A stretch of DNA of 64,000 nt from Clostridium sp. BSD9I1 (GCF_900185645.1 NZ_FYAM01000024.1:62001-126000); one strand, 5' to 3'; counted from the stretch's first letter, positions 8,621-18,108 are shown. A program made the numbers and translations. Notes: a model not told the origin generated them from the sequence alone.

Positions 8621-10060
8621 TTATTTATTCCACAAAAGATCATCATAAAGTTCTATATATTTGTACGCTGAGCTATTCCAGCTATTATCTGTCCTCATAG
8701 CATTTCTTACTATATTATTGAATACTGATCTATCTTTATAAAAATTTATAGCTCTTTCTATAGTATATAACATATCTTTTGCATTATAATTGGTAAAGGA
8801 AAACCCGTTACCTTTTCCTGTATATTCATTATATGATATCACTGTATCTCTAAGTCCTCCCGTTTCCCTTACAATAGGAAGAGTTCCATATTCCATTGCA
8901 ATAAGCTGCCCTATTCCACAAGGTTCAAATAAAGAAGGCATCAAAAACAAGTCCGATCCTGCATATATCTTTTTAGATAAATCATTGCTAAAGTATATAT
9001 TACAGGATATTTTAGTTGGATATTTTTCTGCATAATACTTAAACATTTTTTCATACTTATTATCACCAGTACCCAATATAACCATTTGTAGATCCAAGTT
9101 CATTATATCATCCATTACTTCTGATATTAAATCAAATCCCTTTTGATCTACAAGCCTAGATATTATACCAATCATAGGAATATCTTTGTTTACTGGTAGT
9201 CCTAACTGATGTTGAAGCATTTCTTTATTTTTCTTTTTATTTACTATACTTTCCTCACTATAATTTAAATATATATCCTTATCTTTTTTAGGATTATATA
9301 TATCATAATCTATACCATTTACTATTCCACTTAACTTATAACTTACTTTCTTTAAAAGCCCATCAAGGCCTTCTCCATAAAAAGGTGTTTGTATTTCCTG
9401 TGCATAGGTTTCACTTACCGTAGTCACTCTATCTGAATATACTATGCCACCTTTCATAAAAGATATCGCATCATAGTATTTAAGCTTATTTTCTACAAAG
9501 CACTCTTCCCCAAGAGGAAGTAAATCTCCTAAAAATTCTTTAGAAAACACTCCCTGATATCTTAAATTGTGTATAGTAAGTATAGTTTGTATACTGCTGT
9601 ATAACTCATCCTTGCTATAGTTTTCTTTTAAAAGCACTGGAATAATTGCAGTATGCCAATCATTATTATGAATTATATGAGGTTTAAAATCCTTCATGTA
9701 CCTTATGCTTTCAATTACTGCCTTAGAAAAATAACAAAACCTTTCTCCATCGTCATCATATCCATAAGCACCTTTTCTTTTAAAATAATACTCATTATCT
9801 ATAAAATAAAAAGGTATATCCTCTTCTTCTATATATTGAAGCCCTACATACTGATTTCTCCATCCTAAATTTACATTAAATTCCTTAAGGGTTACCATGT
9901 TATTTTTATAGCATTCACTTATATCACTGTACTTTGGCATGATAACCCTTACATCTATACCTAGAGCTCTTAACGCTTTAGGTAAAGCAAATGCTACATC
10001 GGCAAGCCCCCCTGTTTTTAAAAACGGATGAGCTTCTGATGTTACAAATAATACTTTCAT
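8621..10060 (-). CDS. glgA: Glycogen synthase (ADP-glucose type)
   Basis: GlgA adds glucose from ADP-glucose to the non-reducing end of glycogen. The 479-residue, GT5-type protein has the N-terminal Rossmann domain with the ADP-glucose motif KTGGLADV (15-22), a linker, and a C-terminal domain with PSLFEPCGIGQL, which holds the conserved glutamate. Its length is typical. AGGGAGTG stands before the ATG. It is the last gene of the glgC-glgD-glgA run, with only 13 nt to glgD. No branching enzyme or phosphorylase gene is present in the window. Identification is firm. Confidence 0.96.
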   Translation of the reverse strand: MKVLFVTSEAHPFLKTGGLADVAFALPKALRALGIDVRVIMPKYSDISECYKNNMVTLKEFNVNLGWRNQYVGLQYIEEEDIPFYFIDNEYYFKRKGAYGYDDDGERFCYFSKAVIESIRYMKDFKPHIIHNNDWHTAIIPVLLKENYSKDELYSSIQTILTIHNLRYQGVFSKEFLGDLLPLGEECFVENKLKYYDAISFMKGGIVYSDRVTTVSETYAQEIQTPFYGEGLDGLLKKVSYKLSGIVNGIDYDIYNPKKDKDIYLNYSEESIVNKKKNKEMLQHQLGLPVNKDIPMIGIISRLVDQKGFDLISEVMDDIMNLDLQMVILGTGDNKYEKMFKYYAEKYPTKISCNIYFSNDLSKKIYAGSDLFLMPSLFEPCGIGQLIAMEYGTLPIVRETGGLRDTVISYNEYTGKGNGFSFTNYNAKDMLYTIERAINFYKDRSVFNNIVRNAMRTDNSWNSSAYKYIELYDDLLWNK

Positions 10061-10073
10061 AGTGCTACACTCC

Positions 10074-11183
10074 CTAGTATAAAGATCTTTTTTCTATAAC
10101 TATTGGAAATTCCTTATCTCCTCTTAATTCTTTCTTCTTTTCGATTATATTATTCTTATCTATTATTACATTTTTAAGTTTTACATTTTCATGAATTTCC
10201 GCACCTTGCATGATTATGCAATTTTCAATTTGCGCCCCTTTGTGTATATTTACTCTTCTACTAATTACACTATTTTTTACTTTACCATTTATTATACATC
10301 CATTGGCTATTAATGAATTCGACACTTCTGCATTTTCACCATATTTTGTTGGCGCTTCATCCTTTACCTTTGTATATATAAGTCCATTTTCATAAAAAAG
10401 TTCTCTACTTATTTTTTCGTCCAGCATATCCATACTAGCCTTAAAATATGCATTTACTGAATTTATACATTGTAAGTAACCCTTAAATTCATATGCATCA
10501 GTGGTTATATTTTTAAGATTATTTTTTATATAATCTTTAATATTCTTAGCACAGCCTGTTTGTAGACAAGTTTGAATTATTTCAACTACAAATTCCTTTT
10601 TCATAATCATTATGCCCATAAATATATTAAGATTATCTTCTTTTCCTATATTTTTCCCTATACTTACTATCCTATTATTGTTTTCTAAATTTATAACATC
10701 TGTCCCTATAAAATTTCTTCTTCCATCCTGAACCTTTTTATACACAAATGTTACATCTTTACCTGACTCCTCGTGATGGCGTGCTGCCTTACTAAAGTCA
10801 ATATTACATATCATATTAGAAGATGCTAATATTACATAATTTTGTTTACTTCTTGAAAAATACTCCATATTATTTTTCAAGGAATCTACATCTCCATCAT
10901 AGGATGCAATAGGCCCAAAGTTGAATACAAACAATCCATTTATTTTTCTATCTAAATCCCAAGGTTTCCCAGAACCTAAATGATCTAAAAGTGAACGAGA
11001 CTTAGTTTTTGTAAATATACCTATATTATCTATTCCTGAATTAACCATATTCGATAATATAAAATCTATAATTCTATATCTACCACCTATTGGTATGGAA
11101 GCTAATGGCCTTCCAAAAGTAAGAGGTCTTATATTATCCTCATTTTCATCTAAACTTAAAATCCCCATATAATCTTTAAGCAT
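10074..11183 (-). CDS. glgD: Glucose-1-phosphate adenylyltransferase, GlgD (regulatory-type) subunit
   Basis: GlgD is a paralogue of GlgC found in Firmicutes and forms a mixed enzyme with it. The sequence keeps the nucleotidyltransferase fold (PIGGRYRIIDF) and the C-terminal left-handed beta-helix repeats. The N-terminal GGxGxRL nucleotide loop seen in GlgC is absent and is replaced by SLDENEDNIRPLTF, as expected for this subunit type. The ATG at 11183 is chosen because AAAGGAGT lies just upstream. An in-frame start at 11216 would overlap glgC. Spacing implies co-transcription with glgC and glgA. Confidence 0.92.
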   Translation of the reverse strand: MLKDYMGILSLDENEDNIRPLTFGRPLASIPIGGRYRIIDFILSNMVNSGIDNIGIFTKTKSRSLLDHLGSGKPWDLDRKINGLFVFNFGPIASYDGDVDSLKNNMEYFSRSKQNYVILASSNMICNIDFSKAARHHEESGKDVTFVYKKVQDGRRNFIGTDVINLENNNRIVSIGKNIGKEDNLNIFMGIMIMKKEFVVEIIQTCLQTGCAKNIKDYIKNNLKNITTDAYEFKGYLQCINSVNAYFKASMDMLDEKISRELFYENGLIYTKVKDEAPTKYGENAEVSNSLIANGCIINGKVKNSVISRRVNIHKGAQIENCIIMQGAEIHENVKLKNVIIDKNNIIEKKKELRGDKEFPIVIEKRSLY

Positions 11184-11205
11184 ATCTTTCACTCCTTTAG
11201 GATAG

Positions 11206-12324
11206 TTATTCCTCAAAACTTATCACAGCAATTTCTTGTCCATCGCCAATATTTGAGTCATCTGAAATTTTCACATTATCTCCTATTACTGCTTTTTTAA
11301 CTGTAGAGTTTTTTCCTATATGAACATTAGACATTATTACAGAATTCTCTATTCTGCTTCCCTTTTCTATATATACACCTGGAAATATTATTGAATTCAT
11401 AACTTCACCATATATATAACATCCTTCTGTTATAAGTGAATTTTTTATAGAAGCCTCCGAAGAAATATATTGAGGTGGCCTTACTGGATTTACTGAATAT
11501 ATCTTCCATGAATTATCATATATATTAAAATCTATATCATCCTTTATTAAATCCATATTAGCTTGCCAGTAACTTTCAATAGTTCCCACATCTTTCCAGT
11601 AACCATTAAATCTATATGCACAAAGTTTTTCATTTTCACCGAGCATTTTAGGAATTATATTTTTACCAAAGTCATTTGAAGATAATTTGTCCTTTTCATC
11701 TTCTTGCAAAAATTGTTTCAATTTACTCCAATTGAATATATATATTCCCATGGACGCTAAGTTGCTTTTAGGCTCTTTAGGCTTTTCTTGAAATTCATAT
11801 ATATTATCATTTTCATCTGTATTCATAATTCCAAATCTACTTGCTTCCTCATATGGAACTTCTATAACTGCAATTGTTGCATCTGCTCCCTTTTCCTTGT
11901 GGAAATCCAGCATTTTAGAATAATCCATCTTATATATATGATCTCCTGACAATATAAGAGCATACTCGGGATCATATTGATCTATAAATCCTATATTTTG
12001 ATAGATAGCATTTGCAGTACCTTTATACCAATCGCCACCTGTTTTAGTTTGGTAAGGTGGTAATAATACAACCCCTCCATTTGCCCTATCTAGATCCCAA
12101 GGACTTCCTATTCCTATATGAGAATTTAAAATAAGTGGTTGATATTGTGTAGGTATTCCAACTGTATAAATACCTGAATTTGAACAATTACTTAAAGTAA
12201 AATCTATTATTCTATACTTACCTCCGAAAGGAACAGCTGGTTTTGCATTTTCTTTTGTTAAATTCCCCAATCTAGTACCTTGTCCACCTGCTAATATCAT
12301 TGCCACAATTTCCTTTTTACGCAC
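11206..12324 (-). CDS. glgC: Glucose-1-phosphate adenylyltransferase, catalytic subunit
   Basis: GlgC makes ADP-glucose from ATP and glucose-1-phosphate, the committed step of glycogen synthesis. The 372-residue protein carries an intact loop [11 protein letters not shown] (14-24), the following [15 protein letters not shown], the sugar-phosphate region and the C-terminal beta-helix. The start is GTG at 12324 with a run of six G bases upstream. It is the first gene of the glg operon. No clear promoter was recognised in the 250-nt gap before it, although a hairpin lies there at 12467-12493. Confidence 0.96.
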   Translation of the reverse strand: MRKKEIVAMILAGGQGTRLGNLTKENAKPAVPFGGKYRIIDFTLSNCSNSGIYTVGIPTQYQPLILNSHIGIGSPWDLDRANGGVVLLPPYQTKTGGDWYKGTANAIYQNIGFIDQYDPEYALILSGDHIYKMDYSKMLDFHKEKGADATIAVIEVPYEEASRFGIMNTDENDNIYEFQEKPKEPKSNLASMGIYIFNWSKLKQFLQEDEKDKLSSNDFGKNIIPKMLGENEKLCAYRFNGYWKDVGTIESYWQANMDLIKDDIDFNIYDNSWKIYSVNPVRPPQYISSEASIKNSLITEGCYIYGEVMNSIIFPGVYIEKGSRIENSVIMSNVHIGKNSTVKKAVIGDNVKISDDSNIGDGQEIAVISFEE

Positions 12325-12428
12325 CTTTATCCCCCCTGATGTTTTAATTTAACACATTTGCTTACATAATTACATAATTTAAAGAAATCTCTGATTTCAT
12401 TAGAATTAGTGCATGTTAGTTTATTGAG

Positions 12429-12493
12429 ATATTTTATCTATATATTTTATCTATATATTTTACCAGATAAATGGTTTCATTTCTACCATTTAT
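12429..12493. repeat. Short tandem repeat and hairpin upstream of glgC
   Basis: A 13-nt unit atattttatctat is present about 2.6 times at 12429-12462. It is followed by a perfect 9-bp hairpin, ATAAATGGT (12467-12475) with ACCATTTAT (12485-12493). This is all that was seen in the 12325-12540 gap. It could belong to the glg leader, but no function can be claimed. Confidence 0.5.
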
Positions 12494-12540
12494 TGAAAAT
12501 AATGTTAACAAATTGACAAATTGTATCTATTTAAATTGTT

Positions 12541-12570
12541 AAAAAGCTGTCTTTGTTAAGACAGCTTTTT
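12541..12570 (-). terminator. Strong terminator after the 103-aa protein gene
   Basis: AAAAAGCTGTCTT (12541-12553) and AAGACAGCTTTTT (12558-12570) form a perfect 13-bp stem with a 4-nt loop, ending in U-runs on either strand. It touches the stop codon of the preceding gene. Confidence 0.9.
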
Positions 12571-12882
12571 CTAATACGCGTTATATATAAATACTCCTTT
12601 AAATACAGTATCATCTGATGATAATATTATGTTTATTTTTTTCTCTACATCTACAAAAAAGAAACCTAATAAATTTTCATTATCATATAAACCTATTTTT
12701 GTATGTATTTGTGTTCCTATTTCTTCTTTAAATATGTTTATTTTATTACAGAAAACCATACCTTCGTTGCTTGCTGCAAAAAATATAGCTCCACTTGGAA
12801 AATTAAATTCAAACTTGTCCCCTGGATTGTAATCAATAAACTGTTCTGAATCTCCATAATTAAATACAAACTCTTTTTCCAT
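12571..12882 (-). CDS. Unknown 103-residue protein
   Basis: This product was not recognised. It has a predicted all-beta look, with alternating hydrophobic residues and aromatic-rich segments such as GAIFFAASNEGMVF and LLGFFFVDV. It has no signal peptide, membrane segment or cysteine motif. AAGGGAGC before the ATG at 12882 supports translation, and a perfect terminator follows the stop codon, so it looks like a real single-gene unit. It lies upstream of glgC, separated by the terminator, and need not be linked to glycogen metabolism. Confidence 0.75.
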   Translation of the reverse strand: MEKEFVFNYGDSEQFIDYNPGDKFEFNFPSGAIFFAASNEGMVFCNKINIFKEEIGTQIHTKIGLYDNENLLGFFFVDVEKKINIILSSDDTVFKGVFIYNAY

Positions 12883-12995
12883 ATATATTGCTCCCTTCTT
12901 AGCAAAAAATTTATACTATTTTTATATCCTAAATTAATATATATTCTACATTAAAAACTAATTTCCTTTTTATTTAACAACCAACCATGTAAATT

Positions 12996-13079
12996 AGAAC
13001 TAAGGTACTAGGAACTATAAAACTTTACATATACAAAATTTTATTAATTCAAAACCTAGTACCTAATCCCTAATTGCTA
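12996..13079. repeat. Palindromic intergenic repeat (tagtacctagg family, copy 2)
   Basis: AGGTACTAGG (13003-13012) and CCTAGTACCT (13055-13064) are exact complements around an AT-rich centre. The tail AATCCCTAATTGCT resembles the TAATCTCTAATC arms of the copies near selB and rsgI. The 8490-8620 gap holds a relative. It lies at the 3' end of a 40-aa ORF. Confidence 0.6.
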
Positions 13080-13199
13080 TTTTGCCCCTTTTATAGGATT
13101 TTTCTTAATTTCGTCATCAGATATTATTTCAGGTCTTCCACCGCTTTTGTTATAATCTTTATTTTCTCTTCCATTTCTTTTTTTACTTTCTTTATGCAT
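13077..13199 (-). CDS. Small charged protein, 40 residues
   Basis: The reading frame starts at an ATG (13199) placed 8 nt after an excellent Shine-Dalgarno AGGAGGG and ends at TAG. The product begins MHKESKKRNG, contains GGRPEIISDD and ends in GAK. It is about half charged, hydrophilic and free of cysteine, so it is probably disordered. A hairpin with a U-run at 13234-13256 lies just upstream in the same direction, which would make it subject to attenuation. No family was recognised. The good ribosome site is the main support. Confidence 0.6.
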   Translation of the reverse strand: MHKESKKRNGRENKDYNKSGGRPEIISDDEIKKNPIKGAK

Positions 13200-13233
13200 A
13201 TATTTTCCCTCCTGTTTTTTCATATTTTGAGAC

Positions 13234-13256
13234 AAAAAATCCCGCATTACGCGGGA
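13234..13256 (-). terminator. Terminator or attenuator upstream of the 40-aa ORF
   Basis: TCCCGC (13240-13245) and GCGGGA (13251-13256) form a GC-rich stem. In minus-strand RNA it is followed at once by six U. No gene lies between this and the tRNA-Sec terminator, so it could act as an attenuator in the leader of the 40-aa ORF. A TTATAAT -10-like box lies about 40 nt upstream on that strand. Confidence 0.65.
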
Positions 13257-13390
13257 AGTTAAAAATGAAGAGGTTATCGTACAATAATTATTATAACCAC
13301 AATATCATTTTTTATTATTAATTTTTTATAAGTATACAAATAAAGAACTGTATTCCGTAAAAACCAACTGAATTTAGTGATTATCAAATA

Positions 13391-13431
13391 AAAGGCGCTT
13401 AACCAATTAATTAAATTAGTTAAACGCCTTT
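13391..13431 (-). terminator. Terminator of tRNA-Sec
   Basis: AAAGGCG.TTAAC.AATT and AATT.GTTAA.CGCCTTT form a long stem with single mismatches, followed on the minus strand by TTTTATTTG. It lies 13 nt past the 3' end of tRNA-Sec. Confidence 0.85.
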
Positions 13432-13443
13432 ATACAATTTATT

Positions 13444-13540
13444 TGGTGGGAGTATGTGGGAATCGAACCCACCCGTCGTGGTATTAGCACGGCAACATGG
13501 TGTTGAAGACCAGCAAGCACACCAGCACTTATCTACCCCC
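13444..13540 (-). tRNA. selC: Selenocysteine tRNA, anticodon UCA
   Basis: A 97-nt tRNA with encoded CCA, longer than usual as expected for tRNA-Sec. The acceptor GGGGGTA pairs with TACTCCC. The anticodon loop CTTCAAC gives UCA, which reads UGA. A long variable arm is present, as is the T arm GTGGG-TTCGATT-CCCAC. It stands next to selB-selA-selD and has its own promoter and terminator. Confidence 0.97.
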
Positions 13541-13551
13541 AGAATAGTTAC

Positions 13552-13580
13552 ATTTTAAATTATATGCTTTAATAAGTCAA
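13552..13580 (-). promoter_or_regulatory. Promoter of tRNA-Sec
   Basis: On the minus strand TTGACT (13580-13575), a 17-nt spacer and TAAAAT (13557-13552) place the start a few bases before the mature tRNA 5' end at 13540. Confidence 0.8.
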
Positions 13581-13584
13581 TACC

Positions 13585-13640
13585 AACTTATAATCACTAG
13601 TCTCTAATCGCTAACAAAAGAGACTATAAATTGGAGATTA
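13585..13640. repeat. Imperfect palindromic repeat between selB and tRNA-Sec
   Basis: The stretch contains TCTCTAATCGCTAA, then AAAAGAGACTATAAATT, then GGAGATTAGCAA, an imperfect inverted repeat. The copy at 45631-45737 has the same order of pieces (TCTCTAATC, GCTAAAAGACTATATAAATC, GATTAGAGA), so the two are related. Confidence 0.6.
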
Positions 13641-13646
13641 GCAATT

Positions 13647-15554
13647 TCAATATAATATTCTTGTATTTTCTACTCTCTTAGTTAATTTAATTTCATCAAA
13701 ATACTCTAAAAGGGCAACAGCTACTTTTCTATTAGTTTTTAATTCATCTCTAAGAATTCCTACATTAATATTACCATTTTTTTCAATATAACTTATAAGT
13801 TTGTCTTTAGCTTGATTCACTGCTTCAATACTTAAAACAACTTCTTCTGGAAGTTTTACGAGCTCACCTGATTCCATTAGTAAATTATATATTTTCTCAA
13901 AGTCTTGTGTACTTTTTTCAAATTTTATTAGATCACTATATTTGGGAGGATTAAACATCTCTTTTTTATATTCTATTATGATATAATTTCTAATCTTATT
14001 TTGTACCTCAGTATATTTTATGTTAAATTCTTTTAAAGATATGTAATTGTCATTTCTTCTAATTAATTCTTGTTCTATACCATAAGAAAGTATATAGTCA
14101 TATATTTTAGATTTTACCCCTTGTTTAAACATTTTACTTTTTAACTCTTCCTTATCCATGCCCAGCCTCAAAGGATTTCTATCATGAAATAATTCTAATT
14201 CGTGAACCACTTTATTAAATCTATCTTGTAAAAAATTATTGTGAACGTATACTTCTCCATTATCTAATAATATATTAAATATTTTTTTGTCTTCTAATAG
14301 AACTTTTATTTGGCTGCTAAATTCTTCTTCACTTATGGAAAAATACTTCAATAACTCTTTTTTATTTGGAAATATGTTACTCAAATCTTCTATGAGTTTT
14401 TCTAGTATTTCTTTTTTTTCTCCTTTTTCTTTTATAATTAGTTCATCTATATATTTTTTATTATATCTCTTTGCCTTCTTAGCTAATGATTCAATTATTG
14501 TTCCTCCCCCTAAAGTCACCATTGGAGAATAGTTTCTTATTACAAATTTATCTTCCCTTTTACATGCAATTTCCTCCTCTAGCCTTATTTGTATATATGC
14601 TTCTTCTCCTGGAATAACTTCTTCTTTATCTAAAATACTTACTCTTCCTATTATTTCGGATGTGCCATGATAAATTTTTATTCTTTGATTATTTTTAAGT
14701 GGCTTTTCATTACTTTTAAGATAGTTGAATTTGCAGTCTATTATAAACGAAGGATTTAGTGAATTTATCGCAGCTATTATATCTCCTCTTTTAACTTCTG
14801 AAGTTTTAATTCCAGAAAGATTTAATGCGCATCTCTCTCCACTTTCTGCTACCTTCACACTTTGATCATGGACCTGTATGCTGCGGGCTTTGCTTGTAGC
14901 TCCTTTAGTATATACCTCAATAGAGTCTCCTTCATTTACACTTCCATTTAAAATAGTTCCTGTTACTACTGTTCCTATACCACTTATAGAAAACACTCTG
15001 TCAACAGGCATTCTAAAATGACCACTTATATTTTTCCCAGTTACCTCGGATGAAGCTTTATCTAAGGATGTAATAAGTTCCTTTAATCCTGCTCCTGTAA
15101 TCGAATCTACCTCATGTATATCAACATCTTCTAAAAATGTATCCTTAAACTTTTCTCTAATATCTAACTTAATTTCTTCTAACCATTCCCTATCAACTTT
15201 GCTACATTTAGTGACGACTATTAATCCCTTTTTTATTCCTAAAAGTTTTAGTATTTGAAGATGTTCAATGGTTTGTGGCATTACCCCTTCATCTGCTGCA
15301 ATAACCATCAAAACTATATCTATTCCTTGAACTCCTGCAAGCATATTCTTTATAAATTTTTCATGTCCTGGAACGTCAACTATACCTGCCCTATTGCCAG
15401 ACGGCAAATCAAAAAAAGCAAATCCTAAATCTATAGATATCCCTCTTTGCTTTTCTTCCTTCAATCTATCTGTATCTTTACCTGTTAACGCTTTAATAAG
15501 GGTAGTTTTGCCATGGTCTATATGTCCTGCCGTTCCAACTACAATATGGTTCAT
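13647..15554 (-). CDS. selB: Selenocysteine-specific translation elongation factor SelB
   Basis: SelB is an EF-Tu-like GTPase that delivers Sec-tRNA to the ribosome at UGA codons followed by a SECIS hairpin. The 635-residue protein has the GTPase motifs GHIDHGKTT (10-18), DVPGHEKF and TKCSK. Beta-barrel domains II and III follow, then the C-terminal winged-helix repeats that bind the SECIS RNA. Its length is typical. GGAGAGGGGAGGG precedes the ATG. It follows selA after 34 nt, so the order is selD-selA-selB. Identification is firm. Confidence 0.97.
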   Translation of the reverse strand: MNHIVVGTAGHIDHGKTTLIKALTGKDTDRLKEEKQRGISIDLGFAFFDLPSGNRAGIVDVPGHEKFIKNMLAGVQGIDIVLMVIAADEGVMPQTIEHLQILKLLGIKKGLIVVTKCSKVDREWLEEIKLDIREKFKDTFLEDVDIHEVDSITGAGLKELITSLDKASSEVTGKNISGHFRMPVDRVFSISGIGTVVTGTILNGSVNEGDSIEVYTKGATSKARSIQVHDQSVKVAESGERCALNLSGIKTSEVKRGDIIAAINSLNPSFIIDCKFNYLKSNEKPLKNNQRIKIYHGTSEIIGRVSILDKEEVIPGEEAYIQIRLEEEIACKREDKFVIRNYSPMVTLGGGTIIESLAKKAKRYNKKYIDELIIKEKGEKKEILEKLIEDLSNIFPNKKELLKYFSISEEEFSSQIKVLLEDKKIFNILLDNGEVYVHNNFLQDRFNKVVHELELFHDRNPLRLGMDKEELKSKMFKQGVKSKIYDYILSYGIEQELIRRNDNYISLKEFNIKYTEVQNKIRNYIIIEYKKEMFNPPKYSDLIKFEKSTQDFEKIYNLLMESGELVKLPEEVVLSIEAVNQAKDKLISYIEKNGNINVGILRDELKTNRKVAVALLEYFDEIKLTKRVENTRILY

Positions 15555-15588
15555 TTATGCCCTCCCCTCTCCTTTTTATTTTCTAAAG

Positions 15589-16974
15589 TTATTTATCTTT
15601 TAGAGCTTCTACTATTATTTCAAAATCTTTGTCATAAATAGTTCTTAAATCCATTATAATTTCATCCCTACTTATGCGAATAATTATAGGTGGTTCATTT
15701 TTTCTTAGCATTCCTTCTAATTGCATTGGCTTATAAATAGAGTTTTTAATCTTAACAACATAAGTACTTATCTTTTCCTCTGGCATTGAGCCGCCTCCGA
15801 CCATGGAATAATCCCTATCTACTTTTAATTTCCAACTGCTATCTAACTCCTTTTTAAGCATTTCTAATAATTTATAAGCTCTTTTTTCATGTATATTTTC
15901 ATCACTTAGTATCATATGCAAAGTAGGTATCTGCTCAATTGCTAAATTTTCATCTTGATACATTTTTAGAGTTCCTTCAAGAGCCGACAATGTCATTTTA
16001 TCTATTCTTAAAGCCCTTGTTAACTGATTTTTTTTCATTTCATCTATGTATTTCTTTTTCCCTACTATTATTCCTGCTTGAGGTCCTCCAAGCATCTTAT
16101 CTCCACTGAAAGTTACTATATCTATACCCTTCTTTATACTTGCCTGTACTGTAGGCTCATAACTTAATCCATACTTGGAAAAGTCTATTAAGGTTCCACT
16201 TCCTATATCCTCCATAACAGGTATGTTGTATTTATCACCTAGCCTTGCCATTTCTTCTAAGGGTACACTTTCTGTAAACCCTAATATTTTAAAATTAGAA
16301 GTATGTACCTTTAAAAGCACTCCTGTGTTTTCATTTATATAATTTTCATAGTCATATAAATGTGTCCTATTAGTAGTTCCCACATCTACAAGTTTTGCTC
16401 CACTAAATTTCATAACATCTGGCACTCTAAAGGACCCACCTATTTCAACTAACTCTCCCCTAGAAACTATAGCTTCCTTATCATTACATACTGTATTTAA
16501 TGCAAGCATAACAGCTGCAGCATTGTTATTTACAACTAATGCCGCCTCTGCTCCTGTCAGTTTAGTAATCAATTCTTCTATATGTTCATACCTTGTTCCT
16601 CTTAAGCCTTGTTCAAGATTATATTCTAAATTAGAGTAGCTTTCACTTACATTCATTACATTTTTTATAGCCTCTTTGCATAAAATTGACCTACCAAGAT
16701 TTGTATGAATAATTACTCCTGTAGCATTTATGACTTTCCTTAAATTGCTTAGAGATTTCTTATTTATTTCTTTTAAGATTTCTTCTATAATTTCTTCTTT
16801 ACTATAGTCTTCAATTTCTTTCTTTAATATTTTCTCTCTATAGCTGTCTATAACCTTTCTTGCAGCTTCTAAGACTATAATTCTACAGCTATTATTTAAA
16901 GCATAATTTAATTTATCATCTTTAAGAACTTCATCTATTTTAGGAAGCTTTCTTAGTAAATCATTCTTATCCAT
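15589..16974 (-). CDS. selA: L-seryl-tRNA(Sec) selenium transferase SelA
   Basis: SelA is a PLP enzyme that converts Ser-tRNA(Sec) to Sec-tRNA(Sec) with selenophosphate. The 461-residue protein shows the N-terminal tRNA-binding helical region, the block [15 protein letters not shown], and the PLP lysine in [14 protein letters not shown] (conserved SGDKLLGGPQAG). The ATG at 16974 is chosen; the ribosome site before it is weak (AGGTG). The gap to selD is 24 nt and to selB 34 nt, consistent with one operon. Identification is firm. Confidence 0.97.
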   Translation of the reverse strand: MDKNDLLRKLPKIDEVLKDDKLNYALNNSCRIIVLEAARKVIDSYREKILKKEIEDYSKEEIIEEILKEINKKSLSNLRKVINATGVIIHTNLGRSILCKEAIKNVMNVSESYSNLEYNLEQGLRGTRYEHIEELITKLTGAEAALVVNNNAAAVMLALNTVCNDKEAIVSRGELVEIGGSFRVPDVMKFSGAKLVDVGTTNRTHLYDYENYINENTGVLLKVHTSNFKILGFTESVPLEEMARLGDKYNIPVMEDIGSGTLIDFSKYGLSYEPTVQASIKKGIDIVTFSGDKMLGGPQAGIIVGKKKYIDEMKKNQLTRALRIDKMTLSALEGTLKMYQDENLAIEQIPTLHMILSDENIHEKRAYKLLEMLKKELDSSWKLKVDRDYSMVGGGSMPEEKISTYVVKIKNSIYKPMQLEGMLRKNEPPIIIRISRDEIIMDLRTIYDKDFEIIVEALKDK

Positions 16975-16998
16975 AAATTCACCTATCCGCCTATATAA

Positions 16999-18030
16999 CT
17001 ATTCAACTATTATTGTTTTTTCTTGCTTTTTAACTACTTTTCCTATGATGGAACTTTCTAATTCCAACTTAGATAATTCCTCCATAATACTTTTCCCATA
17101 TTCACTATCTAAAGATATTAAAAGCCCTCCTGAAGTTTGAGGATCAAATAAAATATCCTCCATCCATTCCGGAACTCCATTAAGCACATACTTATCCTTT
17201 AAATAATTCTTATTTTTGTAAGTTCCTGCTGGAACCATTCCCATGTTAGCATGTTCCTTTGCTTCTTCTATATATGGAATTAAATCTTTATATATTTCAA
17301 AGGACACCTCTGAAGAAGAAGCCATCTCATAACTATGTCCCATAAGTCCAAATCCAGTTACATCGGTACAAGCATTTATCTCATATTTTAATATAACATC
17401 TGCTGCATATTTATTTAAAGTTGTCATTATCTTCACTGCTTCATCATATCCACGTTCTGTGGCAGTATTTGCCTTTATTGCAGTATTCATTATTCCTGTT
17501 CCTAAAGGTTTTGTAAGAATTAATATATCTCCCTCGTTTGCTCCATAGTTTTTAAGTATTTTATTTGGATGTACAAGTCCTGTAACAGATAACCCATACT
17601 TAGGCTCATTATCCTCAATGGAGTGTCCACCTACTACAACTGCTCCTGCCTCTATTACCTTTTCCGCTCCCCCTCGAAGTATTTCACCTAACATTTCTAT
17701 AGGAAGACAGCTTGGGAATCCTACTATATTTAAAGCTACTGTTGGCTTACCTCCCATAGCATATACATCACTTAAAGAGTTACATGCTGCAATTTGACCA
17801 TATGTATAAGGGTCATCAACAACTGGAGTAAAAAAGTCTAAAGTTTGTATTAAAGCAGTATCTTCATTTATCTTATAAACAGCAGCATCATCTGAAGTCT
17901 CAATTCCTACTAATAAATTTTCATCTTTCATCTTAGGCAACCTACCTAAGATATTCGAAAGAGTTTCTGGCCCTATCTTAGCCGCTCATCCAGAATGAGC
18001 TGACATCTCAGTAAGTCTTTTTATGTCCAC
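16999..18030 (-). CDS. selD: Selenide, water dikinase SelD, containing selenocysteine at codon 15 (UGA)
   Basis: SelD makes selenophosphate from selenide and ATP. The obvious frame starts at 17940, but it continues upstream through one in-frame TGA (17988-17986). The upstream part reads MDIKRLTEMSAHSG, then Sec, then AAKIGPETLSNILGRLPKM. That is the conserved active-site region G-(C/U)-AAKIGP of SelD. The start is GTG at 18030 with AGAAGG upstream, giving 343 residues, the usual length. A hairpin right after the UGA fits a bacterial SECIS. Starting at 17940 would lose the catalytic residue. The neighbours selA, selB and tRNA-Sec provide the decoding machinery. Confidence 0.93.
17946..17988 (-). 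promoter_or_regulatory. Sec UGA codon and candidate SECIS hairpin of selD
   Basis: The recoded TGA is at 17988-17986. Beginning 5 nt downstream, CTAAGATA (17981-17974) pairs perfectly with TATCTTAG (17953-17946) across a 20-nt loop that can form a further GAAA/TTTC stem. The distance and size fit bacterial SECIS elements bound by SelB. Confidence 0.75.
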
Positions 18031-18108
18031 GCCAAGACACCTTCTTTCTTTATAATTTAGCTTAGTGTAATTTAGTTTAATTATATATCAACGATTTGCT
18101 TTAGACAA

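Noticed and set aside
12429-12462. Tandem 13-nt units as a possible CRISPR or satellite
   Set aside because: Fewer than three copies, contiguous without spacers, AT-only; too little for an array.
17986-17988. TGA in front of selD as a real stop (selD as a pseudogene)
   Set aside because: The conserved SelD sequence continues in frame on both sides, the codon falls on the Sec/Cys position, and a SECIS-like hairpin follows.
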